Part shown: piece after piece, positions 1 through 12,423 of the stretch
Numbering within the stretch: position 1 is the first letter of the stretch
Layout: the number at the start of each line of letters is the position of its first letter
Assembly: GCF_030253575.1 (NCBI RefSeq)
Contig: NC_080558.1
Location: 36,649,611-36,713,610, forward strand
Direction: 5' to 3'
From: Rhododendron vialii
Taxonomy: Eukaryota; Streptophyta; Magnoliopsida; Ericales; Ericaceae
DNA length: 64,000 nucleotides
The notes under the pieces: model-generated
The model's database searches: none
Told to the model about the DNA's origin: nothing
Seen by the model: the letters and a program-made list of their open reading frames with translations, nothing else
Program-made: the position numbers and the translations under genes

Positions 1-176
1 ATTGTGGCTGCACTGTAAATCAAAGACCCTTTCCAAAACTACTTTGCTCAAGCCTATACGTGCAAAGAATACTACGTGACGGTACTTCCGGCCTATTGTA
101 TAATTTCACGCAGTTCATACCGAAACTAGTAGTCCTCAATGAAGTTGGGTACGTTTAGGTGCTTGGCAATCTAATT

Positions 177-302
177 TAATTTTTCAGATTATGTTGAATG
201 TTTTCTTTTGGGAAATGATATTAGCACTCCAAAAATATTTAATTTTTCAGATTATGTTGAATGTTTTCTTTTGGAAAATGATATTAGCATTCTAAAAATT
301 GA
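177..302. repeat. Two-copy tandem repeat, 63-bp unit
   Basis: A unit beginning TAATTTTTCAGATTATG occurs at 177 and again at 240. The copies differ at a few positions towards the end of the unit. It is AT-rich and non-coding. Confidence 0.75.
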
Positions 303-532
303 TGCAAGCACTCCAAAATCAGTGTAACTCTAAAGCCACTTTCCTTTGTTTTTTGGAGTGTCTGCATCCATTCTTTAAGTGTCAATATCATTTCCCTTTC
401 TTTTCCTCCTTAGTTGGGTTTCCTCCTTGCCAACCCCGTTTCTATTGGATTGTGGATCACATTTGAATTGCCGAGGCAATGGTGTCAACTTTATTGAGAT
501 GTCTATCCTCAGTTGTAATGTTGTCTTGTCGA

Positions 533-655
533 TGACCTCTTTAATTGATCTTTGTAGTCTTTCACTAAAGATTACTTTTTGTTCGACAAAAGAAAATTTT
601 ATTAATCTTGAAACGGAGTTACAAAGATTAGAACGAAGCGAGAATAAAGGCAGTC
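533..655 (+). repeat. Dispersed repeat, copy A
   Basis: This shares a long imperfect match with about 12424-12541, including the blocks GATCTTTGTAGT, TTGTTCGACAAAAGAAAAT and GGAGTTACAAAGATTA in the same order and orientation. The TTGTTCGACAAA core is a small near-palindrome. I cannot assign the family. The second copy lies at the downstream edge of the dead hydrolase duplicate. Confidence 0.6.
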
Positions 656-1436
656 TTCCATTAAAGATTAATAATTTCTTTTCTTTGGATGAGAACAACT
701 TTAGATGAGAACAAAAAAAATGGAAACGTTCCCAAAAAAACAGAAGCTTAATTGTGCCACACCTACTGCCACTTCTTTCGAGATGTCAAGATTTATTATC
801 ATGGCTCCCTGAGTTTTCGGGCCCCTAGGCAAGTTCATCAGATGGGACTTAATATCTATGGGACTCACAATCTTCCACTTTCAATTGCGCTTGTGCTCTC
901 TTCTTGTTCTTGCGAATTTTTTAGTTTGAGATGTGATTCAAAAATACTTTCACGCTCATGCTCGCGTTCCCGCTCACGTACCCTGATGCAAACTATATGA
1001 CTTAGCTTACAGCCCATATGTCGGTATACCCAAACAAAGACAAACTCATCCTAAGTCAACTTGATCGTCTACAGCTTCTTCTCATGGGACATAATGTTTA
1101 TTCTCGAATTTGGCAGTTGCCATGTGGATGTGAGCATGGAGTAATTTCACAGGGATTTAAAGAACCTCTTGTGGTCTAACAGCTAGGCCACACACTTTCG
1201 CTCAATCGAAAGTCAGATCGAGGCACTCACGCCCATTGGATTGCAATCCAGCCCGCGCTAACTGCTCACACCTCCGAGTGTCGCTCACGCCTTCGCCGCA
1301 CAAAGACAAACACATCATACGATATAGTATGTTAGTGGGATAGTGGGGATTAGATGAAGTTGAACTTCTAACATGAATCTAGTCTATTTTGCTCCCTCTT
1401 AATTTTTCCCATCTGTATCCGAAATGAATCATACAG

Positions 1437-3180
1437 GTGACATTCTCATTGGAGCAAGGATTCAAGAGAAGCATAACCTATAGTTTCACAAATGATGTGG
1501 GGATTGAGGATAAATATGCAGAACATGCCAAGGATCATGAATTTGCAGACATAACATGGTATCCATCAAGACATGAAGCTGTGTATAGGATTGATGATAG
1601 AGTTCCTTTGAACACAAGTGGAGATGGAGTAAATGACTTCTTAGGCTTTCAGTCCACTTCTATTCTGGTCTCCAAATCAACTAGAGCAGCAGGTATGTCT
1701 CTGCTTCATTTAATTAAGGATGGATTATACTTTCGTAATGTGATCCCATAGGCAATTCCGTTGGGTCCGTTTGAAATGTTTGAATACAGTGAAAGTGATA
1801 GAAAATGTAAGAAAGATAAAATAATAACACTTTTCAAGTGTTTGATTAGCATGAAAATACTGGAAAGTGAATTTTAATGTACAACTCATTAAAGCATTAG
1901 TACATGGCTTCCACTTTCTTGCCAAAAACACGAGAAAATCTTATTTTCTAGAGAATGTTGTCACATTTCATGACATTTTTCATTATGTCCATAACTTTTC
2001 CTTTTCTTCTGCCTCGAAAAGTCAAACTGTTCTGCACGCACAGTGGAAACTTTTGGACTTTTTGAGGAAGCAAACCATTATTCTTTAACGTAAAGACAAA
2101 AAATAATAGTAATAATAATAATTGAGTCCAAATAACTTCTCTTTTACCCAAAGTCAATATTTTCAAAATTAGCACCCGTAAAAGGTTTGTCCAAAAACTC
2201 ACCCATAAAATTAGAAGCACTCAATTTGTTATACTTTAAGGGTACAAAGTTACAAGAAATGTGTACTAAATTAAAGGGTGCAAAGCTTAATTTACCCTTT
2301 GATTTATTCGTTAACAGTTCTCCAAAGATCACAATTTTCCTATCAATGATCAGAGAAAGCACTGGACAATGCACGAAACGTTGATGGAAAATGCGCAATG
2401 GCATCATCATTTATAAGTTACAAGAAACTAATTGCCAATGGATTAAAGAACAACAACCTTATCTTCACCGGATATCCGGTCGTGGGTCGCCAGGGAAAAA
2501 TGCAAACCTCTGGATCCTGTTTATACTCTCCAGCATCAAGAATTGACGTTTCTTGTGCTTGGGATCCAAGAATCAACGGCTTGTTCTTCTACGAATCGAC
2601 GGCCATATTCCCTGCCCAAAAGTTCGCAAATTTCATACTCGATGTGAAGAGATTGAGAGACTTAAAACCTGAGAACTTCTGCGGAGCAGATATCTACAAC
2701 GGGTTCTTGATCCGTTTCATTAAGGCTTCTAGCGCGTATCTAGGGCAACCCGAGGACTCCGTAGTGGTGGACTTCAATTATTATCGCGCGGATGAGGCTT
2801 CAACGCCTAGACTAAACCAAGACGTGTGGGAAGAGGTGGAGCAAATGGCGTTTTTCAAGTATGGGGCCAAGCCACATTGGGCTAAGAATAGGATTGTGGC
2901 CTTTACGGATGTGGGCAAGAAATATCCAAATTTTCAAAAGTTCATTGCAGCAAAGAAGAAATTGGATCCTATGAGCATGTTTTCTAGTGAATGGTCTGAT
3001 GAGATATTGTTTGGGAAGGGAGGTGAGAGATATGATGGGTGTGCCTTGGAAGGGCAATGTGTTTGTTCAGAGGATAGGCATTGCAGCCCTGGCAAAGGAT
3101 ACTTCTGTCAAAAAGGGCTTGTTTATCAAGAAGCTCGAGTCTGTCGATACTCTACAGCCCAACGACTTCTTGCATTGTGA
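1437..3180 (+). CDS. L-gulonolactone oxidase family protein, 3' part (two exons)
   Basis: Exons 1437-1692 and 2354-3180 join in phase (one base plus two bases make a Glu codon) and encode about 360 residues to the stop. The start of exon one follows an AG acceptor and is not an initiation codon. The first exon has FKRSIT, EFADITWYPS and YRIDDRVP, typical of the region after the FAD domain in plant GULLO proteins. The second has FTGYPVVG, CAWDPRINGLFFYEST, FNYYRADEASTPRL, HWAKNR and the Cys-rich tail CALEGQCVCSEDRHC, which fit the D-arabinono-lactone/L-gulonolactone oxidase C-terminal domain. Family members are about 580-600 residues, so about 230 N-terminal residues with the FAD-binding site are missing to the left. 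Plant members are usually secreted flavoproteins with weak gulonolactone oxidase activity linked to ascorbate. The visible frame has no lesion, but I cannot tell whether the full gene is intact. Confidence 0.88.
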
Positions 3181-3254
3181 TGCTACAAATACAGAAAAGT
3201 TGAATGTACTGCAATATTCTTACGGAAAAACTTATTTACAGACGTGTATTTGCA

Positions 3255-3415
3255 TTTACGGAGGCCAATTGCATGCGTCCAAAGTGTATTAGACGGTTCG
3301 GATCGTAAAAAAATTATTTGCGAGAGGAGTTAAACTCTTCCGGCGAATAGTTTTTTTAACAAAACCGGATCGTCCAATGCTGAAACGAACAGCTTTGATT
3401 GCGCAGCTCCGTAAA
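3255..3415. mobile_element. Small inverted-repeat element (MITE-like)
   Basis: The ends are inverted matches: TTTACGGAG at 3255 and its complement ending at 3415. Inner blocks are also complementary (GACGGTTCGGATCG against CGGATCGTCCAA). Length is about 161 bp, with no coding capacity. It starts about 75 bp after the GULLO stop and so may lie in the 3' UTR. No clear target-site duplication is visible. Confidence 0.5.
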
Positions 3416-3591
3416 CAACCCCACGGAGCTTCCGTGAAAAAGTTTCTCTCATATTTTAGTGATTTAGGATCCTATTTAGAAGGAATGCATTTCCTATTGT
3501 ATTTAATCAGAAAATAGTGAAGCTGCGATTGATTTATTCAATATCTGCTCAATTTTTTTTTTGATAATTTGTACTTCTATACCAAATGACA

Positions 3592-3814
3592 AGAAATTTT
3601 TCAGTGCCGGGAGGGTACCACGTGGTGCCGCTCGGCGCATCCGGGCCGTCCATTTCGGTTTTGGGCGGCTCAGATTTGGAGAGAGAAAGAGAAGAGAGTG
3701 GTGGGATGAGAGAAGAAAGATGGTTTCAATTTGAATCGTCCAACACACTTTTAAATGACCCGAATGAACTGCTTAGGAACCACGTGGTACCCACCGGGCA
3801 CTTGAAAAATTTCT
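3592..3814. mobile_element. MITE with about 35-bp terminal inverted repeats
   Basis: The left end reads AGAAATTTTTCAGTGCCGGG, continuing to GGTACCACGTGGT. The right end is its near-exact complement, ACCACGTGGTACCC to TTGAAAAATTTCT. The 223-bp element has no coding potential. The superfamily is uncertain because no clean target duplication is evident. Both arms carry a CACGTG E-box core. Confidence 0.7.
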
Positions 3815-3904
3815 CTTTGGAGCCTAGCTACTAGAGGAAGAGACAAAGTAACAACCCCCCAGCACCAAAACAAGAAACAGAAGTATTATACTAGTCTAAA
3901 ATAG

Positions 3905-4180
3905 AATGCAAGAGAGACAAGGCCATCTTCATATGTGGGTATACGGCCCAACCCATTAATCTCGCGGGCTCACGAGACTGATTCCCCTGCCTACAAGGGG
4001 ACACTTAAAGCCCAGACAAAGCTCATATGAACTGTCCCAGAACAGCGCACACGTGAGAGTTCAACCCCAGACCAAATAATGTTTCGCGAGTTCCTTGATT
4101 GTCAGATGAGCACCATTGCGTCAACCCATAGCGGTTGAGAAGCCACATCCAAGGAATACCACTGAACGTAGTAGCTTGAG
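3905..4180 (-). mobile_element. SINE-like repeat
   Basis: Read on the minus strand, the segment contains GGTTGAACTCTC, a degenerate Pol III B-box, preceded by a short tRNA-like stretch. It then has a tRNA-unrelated body with the words GGCTTTAAGTGTCCCC and GTAGGCAGGGG. Parts of it recur at about 12.6-12.77 kb, where GAGAGTTCAACCC and GGTTGAGAAGCCACATC are shared. The A-box is poor, so the tRNA origin is inference. Confidence 0.45.
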
Positions 4181-5074
4181 TGAGTACTCAATTATCTTGA
4201 CGACAAAAAAAATGATTGAAATGTACGATTATGACACTTTTGTTTGCAGTTAGGATTCGATTAGTTATCCGAGGAATCTGTTTATTATTCTTCTTCTTCT
4301 TTTTTGCACACAGCATCAGGCAATTGCTAAGATTTATGGAGGTCAGCTTACGGAACTCGTAGACACTTTTTTCATTGATTATTCAAACAAATGATCAAAA
4401 TGAAATAGTGAACAAATAATATGGGACGAAGGGTCGTTCAAGTTGTCAGGAACTTTTGGGATCACCTCACCCCATATATAAGCTTGTGAAAGGCTGTGGA
4501 AGGGCTGTAAGGATTAATTCAAGATCCGCACAAACTGACCCGGAACACCATGTATTATTAACAAATAAAAAATTGGGACGGAAAAAGTATCATTTTATTG
4601 TGACCATCTTCACAATTTTTATCTCTGGCTACCACTATCTATACTGTAGATCCAATGGTGCAGATACACACGTAAATATTTGGTGAGATCAAGAGGTAAA
4701 TACCTTGTGCGAGACGTTTTGTTTTCTCTAGAGAAGAGAAATATTACCAGTCTACTTTGCATTATCAAGAGGAAAAGAAAACCCAATTATTTTGAGTGTG
4801 AAAACCGTTAGACTCTATCTAATTTAATTCAGAAAAATTGCAGTACTTTCCACCTTCATACTTTAAGTACACTTGATGGACAGTTTCGGCTCATTGTGGA
4901 CTCTTTTCAGGCCCATTTTAATTATGGATTTCTTAACTTTTTAGATCTTGTCAACAACATGATCCACATTAAGAATCATGTTGCAATTGAATATTGTTTG
5001 ATATGATTTCGGAACACATTTATCTTGAAAAAAAATATGATTTAACATTAAATCATCGATCATAAGTCAGATCT
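4181..5074. other. Intergenic, nothing recognised
   Basis: AT-rich sequence without a convincing gene, RNA or bounded element. A short open frame at 4456-4686 has no recognisable domain and no support. Confidence 0.5.
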
Positions 5075-5215
5075 AGGAAAAACCGGATCGGAACCGATCG
5101 AACCGATTGAAACCGGACCGAATTATTTTGACCGGTTCCGGTTTATTCAAAATTCCAAACCGAATAACCTGTTCAGTCCCAAAAATCAGTGGAAACCGGA
5201 CCGAATGACCCCTGG
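5075..5215. repeat. CCGGTTC/GAACCGG-rich island
   Basis: Dense short words AACCGGA, CCGATCGAACCGAT and CCGGTTCCGG form a self-complementary low-complexity island. Similar islands occur at about 15.43-15.82, 38.65-38.99 and 60.56-61.13 kb. They are non-coding. Confidence 0.6.
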
Positions 5216-5314
5216 TAAGAACCCCTTTTTTTTAAGACAAGTGTGTTCCGAATATACAGTTGGGATCTCCTCAGGGGAAACGGAGTGTATAAATATCAGT
5301 TTATATATATATAT

Positions 5315-5689
5315 GGGGGCGGTTCAATGGACACCCAAAAAAACACCTAAAAAAACACCTCATAGTTTCCGATCAAATTTTGATGATCCGAGCCGCTCAA
5401 TATGATCAAAATGTGATTTTAAGGGTACTCGCTAGAAATTAGCAAAAAAAATGACCGGGAAAGACTTGATCTGAGCAGTTTTTAGCTTAGATTTAATGAA
5501 CGGTTCAATTAAAAACTGCTCAAAACATGCACTTTCAGGTTTTTTTTTTTTCCGATTTCTCGCGGGCACCCTTAAAATCACATTCTGCACACATTGAGCG
5601 GCTCGGATCATCAAAATTTGATCGGGAACTATGAGATTGAGATTTTGGGTGTTTTTTTAGGTATTTTTTTGAGTGTTCCTTGAACCATC

Positions 5690-5692
<3 letters not shown>
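5315..5692. mobile_element. Foldback MITE inserted in a (TA)n tract, copy 1
   Basis: It begins GGGGGCGGTTCAATGGACAC and ends with the complementary GTGTTCCTTGAACCATCCCC. The arms pair over most of their length, for example ATCAAATTTTGATGATCCGAG against CGGATCATCAAAATTTGATC. It is flanked on both sides by (TA)n, the target preference described for Micron-type MITEs. A second copy lies at 27095-27458. Confidence 0.8.

Positions 5693-5724
<32 letters not shown>
5693..5724. repeat. (TA)n microsatellite
   Basis: A perfect TA run next to the foldback MITE. It is probably the right half of the target tract. Confidence 0.9.
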
Positions 5725-5727
<3 letters not shown>

Positions 5728-6688
5728 TCCGGATCAAGTTCACACTCTTACGGTCCACACCCTTACTGATATATATATATTTGATCCGCGTAATTTTGAT
5801 GTGACTAAAATTATCTGCGAACTATGAAGAAAAATGAACGACTGTGATCATCAAATCGAACACAGTATAAATCAATAATGAGCCGAAACTAGAGCATCTA
5901 AAAGTCCATAAAACTGGGGAGGACCCAGCTCCTAATTGAAACTTTGAATAAATTACAAAACGTGTTATACTGAATTAATTAAGGCACTCGTTTAGTGTGA
6001 TTCATGTGGTAGTTTGGATACCTTAACTATTCCTAACTTTTTCTAATAATTAGATAGATGTGGGCTAGTTTACGTGCATTTCGATTAATTTTAGGGACCC
6101 TACCGGCTATTTGCGGGAAGCTCAGTTAAAGTTAAAACAAATGCTCCGTGCAAAGTAGCCCCAAAGGAGTAATAGCACTTGAGGAAATCTAAACTTGAAA
6201 TCTTAAGAAAGTAAACTCTCAAGTTCCAGGCGGACCCACGAAAAGGAAACTCGCTAATCTTAAACTTTTCTGCGTTGGTAGTGTGATGCATGTGGTAGTT
6301 TGGAGTCTTTGGACGCCTTTCACTATTCTTAACTTGGTTAGGCTTTATTCTTCCGCTCCCATTAGAATATGATCCGAAAAATGGAGCTTCCTCGGGTTTG
6401 GTATGATACATGAAAAATATTCATGAATTTGTTTACAGAAAGACAATGAACAGCTCAAATTCACATCACTGTGGCTCATATTCACAGTGAGCCGTTCATT
6501 GTTCATAGTCCTTTCGTGAACCATTTCATGAGTACTAGTCGATGCATCTAACATTTCCGGAACAAAAAATGGAGAGACGTCCCGAGAGGATTAGTGCAAT
6601 GCTCCCCAATAATCATCTCACTCCATAATCGTCACATCTTCATTAGAAGTATCATCACAGCTCATACATAATAGTCTCCAAAGAGCAA
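5725..6688. other. Intergenic sequence upstream of the dead hydrolase copy
   Basis: No gene is supported. About 6280-6400 contains a segment (TTTATTCTTCCG and CATTAGAATATG blocks) that recurs near 39.26-39.34 kb, so both are copies of an unrecognised sequence. The interval just upstream of 6689 lacks the TATAAATA box present before the intact paralogue. Confidence 0.5.
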
Positions 6689-6776
6689 ATGGAAGCAAAT
6701 CAATGCCTCGAAGCTTCGTTTCCAGTTCCTTCATCTTCTTCGTACTCGACGATCCGCTCAAGGTCTGTACGGCAAA

Positions 6777-6779
<3 letters not shown>

Positions 6780-6852
<73 letters not shown>
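6780..6852. repeat. (CT)n microsatellite, about 36 repeats
   Basis: A perfect CT run in intron 1 of the dead hydrolase copy. The matching site in the intact copy (45387-45404) has about 9 repeats. Open frames of alternating Arg-Glu or Leu-Ser here are artefacts of this tract. Confidence 0.97.
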
Positions 6853-6855
<3 letters not shown>

Positions 6856-7802
6856 TGAATTGTGATATGCATAATAAGTATGGCACTGCAGGTTTGTAAC
6901 AGGGGAACGACTGCTTTGCAACTATTTTGCAACAATCAATCATGTAATAATACATAGGCGGATACGGTTGGTGTTGTATCCCCAGTGGCAGATTTAAAGT
7001 AAGACCAGTGGCGCCATTTTGTCATTCTCATTTTCCTCCCTCTCCCAGTAAAAAATGGCAACTTTGCCGCTCAAATTTGGAAAATAAAATGGCATTTTTC
7101 ATTTTGAAAATTTTTTGAGTTTGTGGGTGTGGGGTGGTGATTGCCAGTTCTTTTACCATTTCTCAGAAATGGCAATAAATTGCTATTAGTGTGGAGTCCA
7201 AGACAAAGTGTGTAAGCCTCGTCGCAATGTGTGGTGAAAAATGGGCACATGGCACTCTTCCGGTTTTAGGTAAAACCAAGAACCAAATCAATTCTGAACC
7301 ATTAGAGATTCTAGGAAGTGCAAACCAATCCAGCGGGCAATAAAAGAACTATTCCCGGCACCAACTGATTTTCGGAGAGCCGGTAGAACAGAATGAAGGT
7401 AATTGAAATTTATACTGAGGAAGAATGTGAATGGTGATTTGTTTTATGGTGAAGCGAGGAGCAAAACTTCATGGTATACGTAATGAATTGCGTATATATT
7501 GACGTTTATAGATTCTGTAGTGACATGTGATGAGGGAAGCAATGGACTCTGTTCTCATTGCATTGTAATTTAATCTTGTATGGTTCTGTGTTTTATGTTA
7601 GTTTTGACCGAATTAAAAGACTTCCAGTGATTCAATGTATCACATCAGTTATAGAAACGGAGGGAATTTTTGCGGTTTTGCGAAGCACTAAGTACTGCGT
7701 TTGCATGTTTAATTTGTTCTGGGAATACTAGGAATATGGTGTTTGGTGATTTTCTAAGTCTTGAAAATAACATAGAATGTCTCCACTCGGAGGTAAAGCA
7801 TG

Positions 7803-7804
<2 letters not shown>

Positions 7805-7863
<59 letters not shown>
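7805..7863. repeat. (CT)n microsatellite, about 29 repeats
   Basis: A second CT run in intron 1 of the dead copy, about 40 bp before exon 2. The intact paralogue has only about 7 repeats at the matching place (near 46752-46765). Confidence 0.97.
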
Positions 7864-7866
<3 letters not shown>

Positions 7867-9010
7867 CATTTACCTACAATACGTGTGATTGACATTTTTC
7901 AGTTCCGCTATCAGTGGAATTTGGACATCCTGTGTTGGATCCTGTGTACCAGGAAACTCCCCATCCGAAGTTTAGTGAGGTTGAAATCTCTTCGAGGATC
8001 TTTTGTCTTACCTGTTGGACATTTGTTGATGGCGCCATTCTAATCAAACTTACCTTCTCTTATATTTTGACAGGCAATGGAGTCTTGTCCAAAGGAAGAC
8101 ATTCCCAATCGTAAGGATCTGAAAGAGGAAAACTTGTGCTTGAGGACCGAGGTGTGTGGGCTTTTGCATACAGATCATATTTTTCTGCTGTGGCCGTTAG
8201 CTTATTTTCGTTACTGATTCGGGATATAGAAAACATTAGGCAAGGACAAGTAAAATGAAGTTTGTGAAGTACAACAAAGTGATAAGCTTTGAGATTCAGT
8301 TTTGGAAACAAATCTTATTTGAAGCTAAACTATGGTTTTGAATTAGGAAATTTTCTACATGAATAACTTTAAGGTATTTATTATCTTTCCTATGTTTTTA
8401 GTGGTTCAAAAATGAAAGTTCTGTAATGTCATAAATATATCCACCTCTTGGGTTGCTCATCTGATGCCTCTAATGTTCAATGCGTAATCCATTTCTTTGA
8501 GTTTGGCAACTCCTGAGCACCTATGTGTCAAACTAGACAATCACCCCGATAATATATATCCAGAACACCATTTTACTAGAGCAAAGGGGAGACTAATCAT
8601 ATATAAATGAGTTCCGTGAAGAATCCTATGTTTAAAATACATATCAGCAACCAATGCACAGACTGAGCTCCAGGCAATACAGCTCACATCACGGGCATCA
8701 AATTTCTTGATCGCTTCACATTTTGTAACAATGACATGGTTGGTATTAGCTGCGCCAGTGAACTCTCAATTTGATTTTATGTTTTGGATATTAAGACAAC
8801 TCTTGAGCTCCATGAAAAGGTTTTAATTGTGGAGTGATTTATGGGTCTTGAAGTCCCCGTGTACTCATTGAAGATTTACTCAGCAGAAATGGGCCTTTTA
8901 TGTGTCTTCCATAGTTTGCATTATTTGCTTTGACCTTCGGCTTTTACAATTCTTATCTGCTAAAGCATTATCTTCCCTTGCACCTGTGCAAATCCTTTTT
9001 GTTTTTCCAG

Positions 9011-9205
9011 TTAAAGGCCGCATTGAAGTTGGTTACGAACTGTGATTTGTTACACAACACCAACAGCTCGATGTTGGAAAGTTTTATCTTGAAATTGCAT
9101 ATGGCCATGGAGAAGGAGGATATGACAATCTACTATCAATATGACACCATGCTTACCCTCGTTACTGTCCTCCCATTAAACCTTGTGTTCCTCGTTTTCC
9201 TGTAA
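9011..9205 (+). other. Exon-like open segment in intron 3 of the dead hydrolase copy
   Basis: After a pyrimidine-rich tract ending in CAG at 9010, a frame begins LKAALKLVTNCDLLHN and stays open to about 9205. The same block is present in intron 3 of the intact paralogue at about 48182-48380, where GTAGGTTAAGAAC introduces an early stop. I do not recognise the peptide. It is not needed for the hydrolase frame, because exon 3 joins exon 4 in phase without it. It may be a relic of another gene or a lost cassette exon. Confidence 0.3.
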
Positions 9206-12200
9206 GGAGACTGCAGGAGGACTATTTGTTAACAGCTAAATGTGTTAGGGAGCAGTATAACTCATCCACAAGTTCTTTCGGAGCCCTCTACTGAAAGTCT
9301 AAAACTATGTAATCGTATAATGCATTCACGAGCCCACAATACAAAACAGCACACAAGCAATGTTAATGAAAAACGCTGACTTTACCTCATATATATTAGT
9401 ACTTTTGTAGTATAGAAGTCTAGCTAAAAGCACTAGACATAGTGAGCTTTCAAGAAGGAATTTTTTCAGTAACTATGCACTTGATAGGCCTTACAGTTTC
9501 TTAATTCCCCCGAGCTCTTTTTTGAAGACCGAAACATCGCAATACTAAGCCCCATAGGAATACTAGCAAATCCATTTCACATGCATATCTGCCAATTTTG
9601 AGCATAAAAAGGGACTTGGTATATTCATGAATAGTCAGGAGAGCAAGGGCGCTTGCCCGTGCCGATTTTAAGCATGAAAGAAAGTAGTCATCATAGAAGG
9701 CCAGCTGTTGTCTTTCTGCATGGCAACAAGAAGTGCAAAGAGTGGTTACGGCCATTGCTCGAGGTAGATATTTTGAATAGAGCCCTTGATCATACTAGGG
9801 ACTTGCCTTGTAATTTGATTTTTTTTTTTTCAGGCATATGCTTCACGGGGGTATATTGCTGTTGCCATTGATTCTCATTACCAAGGGGAACGTGCAAGCA
9901 GTATGACCACTTACCGAGAGGTGTGTATTTTGTTCTGAACTTCTCATATTTCTCTGTATAACCACTTACCAATATCCTTATTGCCCGTAATACGATTTTG
10001 ATTTACTTGTGCAGGCACTTGTATCATCATGGCGAAAAGGGGATACAATGCCATTCGTATTTGATACGGTAATTCCTCCATTCATTTTGTTTCAGAAACA
10101 TGTAATACTGCGTTCTTAGATTTTTTTTTAACAGAATTTGACTATCTGGATTTAATTCTTCAGCTTGGTTGGCTCGTAGAGTAATTCCATGGATTGCTTG
10201 TCAATTCTGCAGGTCTGGGACTTAAATAAAGCTGGCAGATTATCTTACACAAAGGGAGGATATAGACCCATCTAAAATTGGCATCACTGGGGAATCGCTT
10301 GGAGGTTGGATAAATAACATTTAAATGATGTAAAAATAAGCTGCATAGCTGTTATAACATGCAGATAATGCAATGCAGGAATGCATGCATGGTTTGCTGC
10401 TGCTGCTGACACGCGCTATGCGGTGGCTGTCCCAATAATTGGGGTTCAGGTTCGAGTTATCTAAGTTTTGTTTTGTTTTCATGAATAACATATGACTGAG
10501 TACTTCTTACATCCCTTAGTTGGTATTGCTAACTGTAATGGAATATTTTTCTGTTCATGCATTATGTCACAGGGATTTCGATAGGCTATTGATCATGATA
10601 AGTGGCAGAGTCGGGTTGACAGCATTAAGGATGTATTTGAAGGTGAGGCCACGAAAACTTTATAGAAAATTGAAGATAGTTGGTACTTAACTAGGAGTAT
10701 TTATTGACATCAGTGTGAAATTTTCTCACACTACTTGTTTGGCCTAGCATCAGCAAATTTTACCACAAATTTCTTTTATATGGAGACTTTCACTAAATAA
10801 AGCCTCAAATCTATGACTTTTTTTTTTATTATTTGCAAAAGAAGATTCCCTTATCATAGATAGCAAGAAATTTTGTAGAAACATACAACAAAAGAGGCCC
10901 TGCACTGAGATAGTCTCGAAGGGACCAAAACCCTCCTACTTATAGAGCTCGCAGAAACCTAATCTGTTGTTGATCGGAGTACTTGATGCAAACTCCATCA
11001 AGTAAGTAGAGTACTCTGTGTTAATATTGCAAGGATCATTTGTTACCTGCATATCATCTCTCTTTTCCTAGAAGCATATTTTGTCAACTCAGTGCATGCA
11101 TTTTTTATCCGAATCACAGGTTGATTTGGGCATACTCCTTTGAATTTGTTTTTTGGTTTCAGAAGCACCGGTTGATTTGGGCAAGAGTATCATTGACAAG
11201 GAAGTGGTGGAGAATGTCAGTTGCATTTACCATCGTGTATATCGAATTGGTTGTAGATTAAATTTTTTTCTATTGTGGCGTCCTATGTTGGTGATGCATA
11301 ATGATATTTAATATTTGATGATCGATCATGTATTATGATTCAATTTTCTTACAGGTGTGGGACAGAATTGCTCCTGGTTTAGCCTCCCAGTTTGATTCAC
11401 CTTACACGATTCCAATAATTGCACCATGCCCTCTGCTGATCTTAAATGGTATATCCTTTTCTGCACTCCGATCATCAATTGTATGGACAAGGTTCTTGTC
11501 GCAAAAATACATATTTGAAACCCCAACATGGGATTAGCCAAGTGGTGAGTTGAACTTGATTGGTAACTCATGAAATATTGTTTTTGACAAACAGGTGAAA
11601 AGGATCCTCGATGCCCACTCAAAGGACTGGAAATTCCCAAATCAAGAGCACGCAAGGCTTGTGAGGAAGCCCATTGTCCTGACAAGTTCAAGGTATTAAT
11701 CGTTCATCTGTCAAAGTTGATTGTGGTAGTAGTTACTATTTGGTAGTGCGCATCCCTTACAATTACTGTCCGGCTGCAAGTATCATTATAGACAATGTCC
11801 ATTTCTATGCTGAATCTCTAGACTGTTATGGTTCCTGCTCTGCATTTGAAGCAAGCAACCAGTTTACCATACCAATACAACAATTTCTGACCATCAAAAG
11901 GCAATTGCTTGTTGTCGAAAATGCATAGTCATGGCTAGGTCTCTCTGCTCTTGAATCTTGCAGTTCCGCTTAATTCTACCTCGCCAAAATTTGTCGTCCT
12001 AACAGATGGTATTTTCCCCCTTGATTCACAGCTGATAGCACAACCTGGAATCGGACACAAACTGACCACATTCATGGTAAAAGAAGCCAGTGATTGGTTT
12101 GATAGGTTCCTCAAGTAAGAAATGCCTCAACATGTGTAGATCGACTCTAGGTATCGTGTATGTTGTGTGTTTTATGTTGATTTGTCAGGACATATACTAT

Positions 12201-12423
12201 CATTCTGCTCTTATATCTCTATTCAAGCATATCTAAAGGCTACGCGTAAATAAACCGTGCAGAAAATTATGCATCCATTGTTTCTCTCTAATGTTTGATG
12301 TAAGTTATGTAACCAAGTGCAGGACTTATGTTGTGTAGTAACTCTCCCCAACAGCAGTAATTATTCTTTGTTCTTAATTATCCTTTGTTCTCTGGCTGTC
12401 ATCTTCTGGAATCACAGAAACAA

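Larger units (their letters stand above)
1..1436. other. Non-coding stretch upstream of the GULLO exons
   Basis: I find no exon here that fits the N-terminal FAD-binding half of an L-gulonolactone oxidase, so this is probably intron sequence of that gene or the edge of a truncated locus. It holds a short tandem duplication (177-302), a dispersed repeat at about 533-655 that recurs near 12.43 kb, and at about 1200-1300 a fragment related to the SINE-like repeat near 12.57-12.77 kb. The open frames in 375-1000 are low-complexity and look non-coding. Confidence 0.5.
6689..12118 (+). pseudogene. Alpha/beta-hydrolase gene, dead duplicate
   Basis: All 13 coding exons of the gene at 45.3-51.1 kb have counterparts here in the same order: 6689-6762, 7903-7979, 8074-8151, 9635-9763, 9834-9920, 10015-10068, 10213-10304, 10379-10449, 10573-10642, 11163-11215, 11355-11448, 11595-11692, 12032-12118. 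Splice sites are mostly preserved. Three lesions abolish the frame. Exon 1 has one extra base between the ATG and the AATGCCTCGAAG block. Exon 7 is 92 nt instead of 91 because of an extra A near 10224. The Trp codon of GFRWAID in exon 9 is TAG at 10582-10584. The catalytic GESLGG sequence is still readable, as is the His region (GIGHKLT). Intron 9 holds about 200 bp absent from the intact copy. Non-functionality is inferred from these lesions; transcription is not excluded. Confidence 0.9.

Noticed and set aside
379..1000. Hydrophobic and Ser/Arg-rich open frames
   Set aside because: Overlapping frames on both strands and low-complexity sequence; part belongs to a dispersed repeat.
1..1436. 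Upstream exons of the GULLO gene
   Set aside because: No frame shows FAD-binding domain motifs or a suitable exon end; the 5' part must be outside the window or missing.
6700..7870. Proteins with long Arg-Glu or Ser-Leu repeats
   Set aside because: Produced by CT microsatellites in hydrolase intron 1.
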